Part shown: piece after piece, positions 57,645 through 64,000 of the stretch | How the letters are laid out: the number at the start of each line of letters is the position of its first letter | Numbering within the stretch: the first letter of the stretch is position 1 | Assembly: GCA_002812745.2 (NCBI GenBank) | Contig: NCSJ02000062.1 | Span: 1-64,000 of the forward strand | Source of the DNA: Scytalidium lignicola | Taxonomy: Eukaryota > Ascomycota > Leotiomycetes | DNA: 64,000 nucleotides | Reading direction: 5' to 3' | Notes under the pieces: model-generated | The model's database searches: none | What the model saw: the letters and a program-made list of their open reading frames with translations, nothing else | Told to the model about the DNA's origin: nothing | Made by a program: the position numbers and the translations under genes

Positions 57645-60600
57645 ATGGCAGGTTCCTTCGAAGACCAGCTTGCACAGCTCCTTGCAGAGACCCAACTCCC
57701 AGCTGAAGGACCCCGGAAGCAAGCCGAGCTTCACCTCCTGCACGCCCAATCCAACCCCGCGTTCCCTGCCAGTTTGGCTGCTATCGCGACTCATGGCTCT
57801 ATATCTCCGGAAATCCGACAGTCTGCATTGGCGGTCCTGAGGAGGTTTGTAGAGAAGAATTGGTCAGGGGCAAGTGACGAAGGTCCTACAATTGCAATCG
57901 CAGATGCTACAAAAGAGCAGCTCCGTGTGCAGCTGCTCCAACTTGCTACGGGCAATGATGAGAATCGCAGAGTAAAGAGTGCTGCCAGGTATACGCATTC
58001 ATGATTGTCGAGTTGCGAGGTGAAACATAATTCTCTGACAATTTGTCCAGTTATGTAGTTAGCAAGATCGCAAACGTCGACTTTCCAGATAACTGGCCGA
58101 GTCTCTTACCTTCTCTCCTTCAGCTAATACCAAATGCGACCGACTCACAATTGCACGGCGCTCTAAAGGTGCTTTCAGACCTCGTTGAGGATTCCTTAAG
58201 TGAAGACCAATTCTTTTCGGTAGCTCGGGATATTATCAAAACTGCATACGATGTTGCGATCAATGACGGGAGGAAATACATTCTACGTGCCATAGCGGTT
58301 TCAGTTTTCCGTGGCTGCTTCGATATTATGGATATGGTAAAGGAGGAACACGGTCCTGAGGTAAAGGGTTTTGCAGAAGAAGCGCTTAATGCTTGGTCGC
58401 CTTACTTCCTCGACATTCTGAAGAAACCTTTGCCTGCGCGGCCTAAGGGTGATGATGAGGGCTATGAAAGTGGCAGAGATGATAAACCAGAAGCATGGAG
58501 AGGCATAATTGCACTCAAACTACAAGTTGTCAAGACTCTGATGAAGATCCGGTCTGTTTTCCCGCAGCTGCTTCTTCCCCAGACTCCAGTCCTCTTCAGT
58601 GCCACATGGGAGGAGTTATCATTGCTTCTCGAACCGTACAAAGATATGTACGTGGAGAATGATGAACAGGGCCGCCTGGAAGATTCTGATGGGTTACCGT
58701 ACACTTTGGACTTCTTAGTCTTAGAAGAACTGGACTTTTTGCAATCTTGCCTGCGAGCACCACCGGTCCAGAAGGAACTTGAATCACAGCTTCAAACACA
58801 TAATGGTGTTCAAACTACTCCCTGGGTTATGGACGTTATGAAACTGACTGTCAATTATGCTCAAATTCCGAAAGAAGAGGAAGAATTGTGGTCTTACGAT
58901 TCTAGTGTCTTCTTAGCTGAGGAAACCTCTGTCAGCGCAAACTATACTGCTCGTACGGCATGTGGTGATCTTATAATCAAACTAGGAGAATGGCTACATC
59001 AAGGAGCAATAGAAGGTCTTCTTGCATACACCAAAGCCGTCTTTGGGTCTGAGAATACTGAAGGAGCATGGAGAACAAGAGAATCCTCTCTGTACCTTTT
59101 GACTCAACTGCTCGGCGATTTCCTTGATTTAGACAAGGCAATCGCACCAGAACTTGCTGGGGCTTGTTTGGAACTTGTTGATTATGCGATCCGGCAAGAT
59201 TCCCCAGAGCATTTACGTGCTCGTGGGTTCCTTCTCGCGGGTGTCCTGGTCCAGAGCGTTCCAAACGCTCCAATAGCTCTCCTAGACCAGACTATCCAGA
59301 TAATCGGCCTTCCTGACGCAGAGATTATTTCCGTTTCCTGCATCAAGGCTATCCAAGGATTTGTTAAAGCACAAGCTGTCCCTGCCGATCGCCAAGGTCC
59401 AATTATCAAGCAAATGGTTGATTTCCTTTATAAAAGGGACTTGACCGACCTTGAAGATGCAGATGACCTTATGGTCACCTTGGTAGAATCGCTTCGTTCA
59501 GCAATTAGTATCGATTATAGGGTAGCTATTGCTGATACTGGAGCTCTTGACCTTCTCTTCCTCATTGCAAAACATGGTGCCTCAAGCTTTCAGACGACTA
59601 TGCTTATCAGCGAGACTTTTGAGGACACGGTTTCATCATTGAACGGCAGTGAGGCGTATACAGCGCTGTGCACAAAAGTTCTTCCTTCTTTAACAGGAAC
59701 ATTTGACGTTGGTAATATTACTCAAGATGACCCATTAGTTGAGGTAAGTTCCAGGCTTGCATACCTATATTTTAGCGATTGTAAATCTAACAATGATTTT
59801 AGCTAGCGACAGAACTGCTGGCGTTGCTCACTGAACATGGTTCCGAACCTCTTCCAGCAGGATACGTTACTGCTGCCTTACCAAAGCTCAACCGACTCCT
59901 GATGGCTACCAATGACGGTGGGATTCTTCGACCAGGAGCATCTGCCATTAAGTTTATGCTTCAACATGATCATCAACAAGTGTTCGCTTGGACCGATGAA
60001 CAAGGCAGATCGGGCCTTGAAGTATGTCTGATTATCATCGACAGGTTACTCGCCCCATCCATGGAGGACAACGCAGCTTCCGAGGTTGGCGGACTTGCAG
60101 CTGAGTTAGTGGAGAAGGCCGGGCAAGAACGCCTCGGACCGTATCTGGAACAGCTGCTTCGAGCCGTTGCTACTCGTCTTGCCACCGCTGAAGCCGCTCC
60201 CTTCATACAATCTCTTATACTCGTCTTTGCTCGATTATCGCTTGTCGGTGCTCAAGATGTGGTGAACTTCTTGGCTCAGATAGAAATAACCGGTCAAAGT
60301 GGTCTACAGGTGGTCCTGGCTAAGTGGTTGGAGAACTCAATAAATTTCGCCGGTTACGATGAAATTCGACAGAAGTATGTACTTACATTCACACTACAGA
60401 GGATCTTCACTAACATTCTATATAGTGTTATTGCGTTGTCAAAGCTATTTAGCTTGAACGATCAAAGAGTGGTTCAGACGATGGTCAGAGGAGACCTCAT
60501 CATACCCACAAGCAACAGGATTATGACACGGTCACAATCTAAACAAAGTACAACTTATCAAATACGGAATGCAAGTATGTACGCTTACGATAGCTTAGAT

Positions 60601-60981
60601 CCCGACCAATATACTATCATCCCGGCAAGCCTAAAGATTGTTAAAGTTCTCATCGAAGAACTCCTCTCGGCCTCCGGCGTCCAAAGCGCAGTCAACGCCG
60701 CCGCCGCCGCCGCTGCTGAGTTTGCAGATGAAGAGGCAGATGATGACAGCTGGGAAGATCTTCCCAATACCCTTGATCTTGGACTAGGTAGCACGAAGGC
60801 GGACCTGATGGCTTACGCTGAAGGGTCTTCAAGTTTCATGCGTCAGCGAGATGATGAAACTCAAGCTTATTTGTCAGAATTCTTCGTTAAGGCGGCAAGA
60901 GAGAATATTGCTGGATTTAATGAGTTATATGCAGCATTGACGGAGGATGAAAAGAGAAAGTTGAACGAATTAGCACAGTAA
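57645..60981 (+). CDS. kap114: Importin-beta family karyopherin, Kap114/importin-9-like, 5 exons
   Basis: A nuclear import receptor; in yeast Kap114 carries TBP, histones H2A-H2B and other cargo. Exons 57,645-57,988, 58,051-59,743, 59,803-60,374, 60,426-60,547 and 60,599-60,981 sum to 3,114 nt (1,037 residues), the usual length. The N-terminal HEAT/importin region has RKQAELHLLHAQSNPAFPASL, then IRQSALAVLRRFVEKNW. FPDNWPSLLPSLLQLIP follows intron 1. Near the C-terminus are a poly-Ala stretch (AAAAAAAEFADEEADDD) and the acidic loop EEADDDSWEDLPNTLDLGLG typical of Kap114/IPO9. Introns 3 and 4 are both 51 nt without stops, so unspliced RNA would still read through; KQNPDQYTIIPASLKIVKVL across intron 4 fits the family. 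The ATG at 57,645 is the first in frame. Confidence 0.87.
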
Positions 60982-61559
60982 ATTGAATCGCTCTCTAGAT
61001 GGAATGACGGTATTCTCTTGAAGATTTCGCGTCATTCATTTCTAGACTAGTGAATTTTAGGTGATCCGGGGGCAATATGAAAAAAAAATTACCAATCGGA
61101 AAGAATGGTTTGTTACTCTAGATGGGGTTTATCGAGAGTTATGTGGATGCCAGCATACGAACAATTTCCTTTCCTTGCACTCGTTTGATACATCAGATAC
61201 CTTTTGATTCCACATCAAGGTGTTGTAGGTTGTTTTGAAAGCTAATCCAATCACACAAGAGCACTAGCTTACTTTAGTGTGACTTATGAATTTACGAAAA
61301 ATTATCTATTAAGGTGTTAAGAAATGTGGTATCTTCTTGTGACGAAATTATGACTTGCTGCTGAAACACCTTCATGGAAAGGTACGCTAAATCAGCTCCA
61401 CTAAGCATATAAAACCAAGGACGAATCTAGATGAAGTCTTTCATGTTACTATTGAATTTTGTTATAGCCAATTCACTCAGAATTGATGGAGAACTGTTGA
61501 ACGCTTATTCATATCTACATTAAAACACAGTACTCAGTTAAACTAAAATACCTGAAAAC
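60982..61559. other. Intergenic region downstream of the karyopherin gene
   Basis: 578 bp, moderately AT-rich, with no gene recognised. It serves as terminator of one gene and promoter of the next plus-strand frame. Confidence 0.5.
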
Positions 61560-62162
61560 ATGAAGGAACGAATTAAGCCAGATTACATCCCCGACCAAAA
61601 ACCCGCAATATCTTATTTAGATCCATTTACAACAATTCCCAACGAAGATGACTTGAAATTTCCACCCATCGTCATTGAGAATTACAATATCCCTCAAGGA
61701 AGGTATCCCTTCCGATTCAAAAAAGAACGCTTCGAAAACATCAAGAAACCTTTTAGACGTCCCAACGCCTTTGGCGAAGCCGAATCGTCAAAATCAAGAT
61801 CACGTCGATCAGCTTATTCTCATTCTTCTTCTTCTTCACTTACCCCATATCAAAACCACCATCACCAACCCCAACAACTGTACCCTGCGGACTGCCACTC
61901 GGAGACGGCGGAACAAAGGCAAGGACATGAGAGGTTCCAGAGGGAATTACTCGATAGAAAAGACCTACCAATTCCTGATTTGTTGTGTCCGGCGTCGTGG
62001 AAGGGTGGACCGAGGAAACAGATTCTGTGGCGTATGTTGATGGACTTGCCTCTTTTCGATGCTCCGGGTGATGAGTATGTATCTGGTCCGTTTTCGGATG
62101 AAGAGGAGGGAGAGGAGAGCGATCCGTATGGACACAGGAAGATGAGATGCACGAGACAGTGA
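61560..62162 (+). CDS. Unrecognised protein, 200 residues, acidic C-terminus
   Basis: I do not recognise this protein. The ATG at 61,560 opens a 200-codon frame beginning MKERIKPDYIPDQKPAISYL. The N-terminal half is rich in Pro, Lys and aromatic residues (RYPFRFKKERFENIKKPFRR, resembling a nuclear-targeting basic patch). A Ser/His/Gln-rich linker follows, then LPIPDLLCPASWKGGPRKQ, and an acidic end SDEEEGEESDPYGHRK. No signal peptide, membrane segment or enzyme motif is visible. The order is what one expects of a disordered, possibly nuclear protein. GTGAGT overlaps the stop (after ACACGAGACA), so it could also be the first exon of a longer gene, but I found no clear second exon. Confidence 0.5.
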   Translation: MKERIKPDYIPDQKPAISYLDPFTTIPNEDDLKFPPIVIENYNIPQGRYPFRFKKERFENIKKPFRRPNAFGEAESSKSRSRRSAYSHSSSSSLTPYQNHHHQPQQLYPADCHSETAEQRQGHERFQRELLDRKDLPIPDLLCPASWKGGPRKQILWRMLMDLPLFDAPGDEYVSGPFSDEEEGEESDPYGHRKMRCTRQ

Positions 62163-63062
62163 GTGGGTTTCTTATTTTTATTTTTATTATTTTTAATACT
62201 ACGTCTTATGTGCCTCGACTAAAGGACTTGATTAAAAGAGAGTTAATAACCTTGCGTTGGCAAATTCTTAGAAACTATGCTTTGAAGAAAGACAAGGTTT
62301 TCATGGAACTTTGCTAGGGACGGATGGAATAGATGGTAGCTAAAGGTGCTTTCAACAGCTCTAATTTTGGTCCTCCGGACGGCACCTCAATAAAGGCCAC
62401 AAATATTTTTAAGGAAGAAAAATTGTCAAACCTCCAACTTTTGGTGGATATTGTGCTAGAAGGGGGGAATTCTGACCGGGTGGGTGTAGCTACCTACATG
62501 CGTAGAAAATAATACAACCTTCAGCTTCATTCAAACAGCTAAGGGTGTGTCCAACCAATAAACTTATTTGTACTCTGCACTCTAGTGAGAATAAATAAAG
62601 TAAATATATAAATATGGAATAACGATATGACCACAGTCAATGCAGAAATTGAATCAATAAATCTGTAGATGCAATAAGATATTGGTATATATCTATTTAG
62701 ACCCTATGTCAAACTCCACCGAAAAGAAAACCAAAGGTATCATCAGTGCCATGTATATATCCCATTAAAAATAACACACACAAGTCTCTTAAACTTGAAG
62801 GTGCAAAAATGTAAGTATGCAAGCGCCGAGCTGATGGAAGGGCAAATTCCCAGCAAAAAGGGGGAAGAGAAACAAAACCAAAAACCAATCATTGTAGCCA
62901 TTCCTTTCGTTTCCTCTCCATCTCAGTTCTCAACCAGCCAATCTCTTCTGCGGTCCTAGTATCCAAAAAATACACTTTCTATACCAGTTGTGCTTCCCCA
63001 TCTTGTATCCTACGAGGTACGTATGATCTTGGATAGAATCACGATAAAATGAGAGCCACCCT
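62163..63062. other. Convergent 3' intergenic region
   Basis: 900 bp between the unrecognised plus-strand frame and the end of the Sec14-like gene. No gene or repeat recognised. Confidence 0.55.
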
Positions 63063-64000
63063 TTACGCAGCAGATTCCACCTGGGATTCGACGGCCTTTC
63101 CGTTCAATTGGATTGCCTCCTGTTTCTCGTTTATAGAGAGGCGGTTCAAGCTTCCAGCCGTAGAATCGACAGATGATCCTTCATTAGGCTGTGCATCAAT
63201 TGCCTTGGATTCCACTGTATGGCCATTCGCCACGGTAGAATCGTTGTCCAAAGATGGCGTTTTAACCGTGCAGGCAATCTCGTCTCTCTCCTTGTCATCA
63301 ACGGATCCCACGACCTTCAGCTGCATCTCATTCTTTCCATCTACGGGAACCCAATACATAGGACCATGAGGGAAATCCTTGTGGCCATCTTTCCACGTCA
63401 CAATACCTTCCAAGGCTGGGTCTAAATTAGGGAAGTCGCCCCAGTCGAAATCCAATTCCCCACCAAATTTCTTCGGAATGTTAGCGGGCTCGATGAACTT
63501 TTCCAAAGTCTCCTTGACTTCGTGGTGGCCGAGAATAAAAATCTTCGAGGTTGTAATTGGGTCAAACCATCGCTTGATCCACCCCCAGACTGTGGGGAAG
63601 AAGGCCGGTGCGCCGATAATCTGTTAAACGAGTATTAAAAATAATGAATTTAAACAATTGCGGGGTAGTTGAATAACTTACGAAGATTCTATCTAAGGTC
63701 TCGGGGTAATGTGCCGTTGCCAGTTGGCTAGCATCTTGCATGTGTCCTCTCAGGTTCCAGAACTGCTTGAGACCAACACCAGAAATGTCGACAATGTTAT
63801 TGCTTTGTGTTATTGGCGTATTAGCATTGTCTCTGTCAGTGAGAGCAGTGCATAGTGGTAGCACGAAACGCGTGAGATTCTCGTATAAAGCGAACAATCG
63901 AAGCAATTTCGCTGGTGTCTTGCCATCTGGCACTGCCTTGCTATGTGTCTTGGCTGCAGATTTCTCGTACGCAGCCATAGCTTTCGCGTGCAGGTGTCGG
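63063..64000 (-). CDS. Sec14-like CRAL-TRIO lipid-transfer protein, 3' part (5' end outside the window)
   Basis: The visible minus-strand exons are 64,000-63,682 and 63,620-63,063, with a 61-bp intron (GTAAGT..TTAACAG) between. The CRAL-TRIO lipid-binding domain is evident: NIVDISGVGLKQFWNLRGHM, then ATAHYPETLDRIF joined across the intron to IIGAPAFFPTVWGWIKRWFD. Next come ITTSKIFILG and FIEPANIPKKFGGELDFDW, the conserved end of the domain. Such proteins move phosphatidylinositol or related lipids between membranes. The C-terminal extension (about 120 residues, Ser/Asn/Val-rich) appears disordered. The frame is open to the window edge, so the start and the CRAL-TRIO N-terminal helices lie beyond 64,000; the ATG at 63,978 is internal. 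Confidence 0.85.

Overview
This window looks like a piece of a filamentous ascomycete genome (Pezizomycotina; Leotiomycetes would fit, but I cannot prove the class from sequence alone). The reasons are short 45-75 bp GT-AG introns with CTAAC/CTGAY-like branch points, several genes of typical Pezizomycotina families, and about 20 kb of extremely AT-rich DNA whose differences from an intact copy of the same repeat are C-to-T and G-to-A transitions. That is the signature of repeat-induced point mutation (RIP).

Layout. (1) 1-20,020 is a RIP-destroyed retrotransposon nest. It holds a plus-strand Ty1/copia relic (2,448-8,041), a 554-bp short LTR element (TRIM-like) with a perfect GAATC target duplication (7,462-8,015), a minus-strand Ty3/gypsy relic with 205-bp LTRs (8,042-15,373), and two further minus-strand copia copies that share an LTR (15,374-19,627). 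At the edge, 20,021-20,214 is a solo copia LTR that escaped mutation and serves as an internal reference. (2) 20,215-32,490 is an accessory block: a truncated epimerase-like fragment, a short-chain dehydrogenase with a GC-AG intron, a Zn(II)2Cys6 regulator, a RIP-eroded hydrolase-like pseudogene and an intact 13-exon ABCC-type transporter. Exporter, regulator and oxidoreductase side by side resemble a small specialised-metabolism or detoxification cluster, but no scaffold-building enzyme is visible. (3) 32,922-64,000 is mostly housekeeping: a membrane GNAT protein, mitochondrial 3-hydroxyisobutyrate dehydrogenase, a Bud3-like RhoGEF, a short Dcc1-like protein, a LYC1-like acetyltransferase, an AYR1-like reductase, an RNF216-like RBR ubiquitin ligase, Rev7, a Kap114/importin-9 karyopherin, an unrecognised gene and the 3' part of a Sec14-like protein cut by the window end.

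The housekeeping genes belong to unrelated processes (valine catabolism, septation, sister-chromatid cohesion, lysine catabolism, lipid metabolism, ubiquitination, translesion synthesis, nuclear import) and show no operon-like logic. The most unusual material is in the repeat nest and at its border. Exon structures were worked out by hand by joining reading frames across consensus splice sites. In every completed model the exon lengths sum to a multiple of three.
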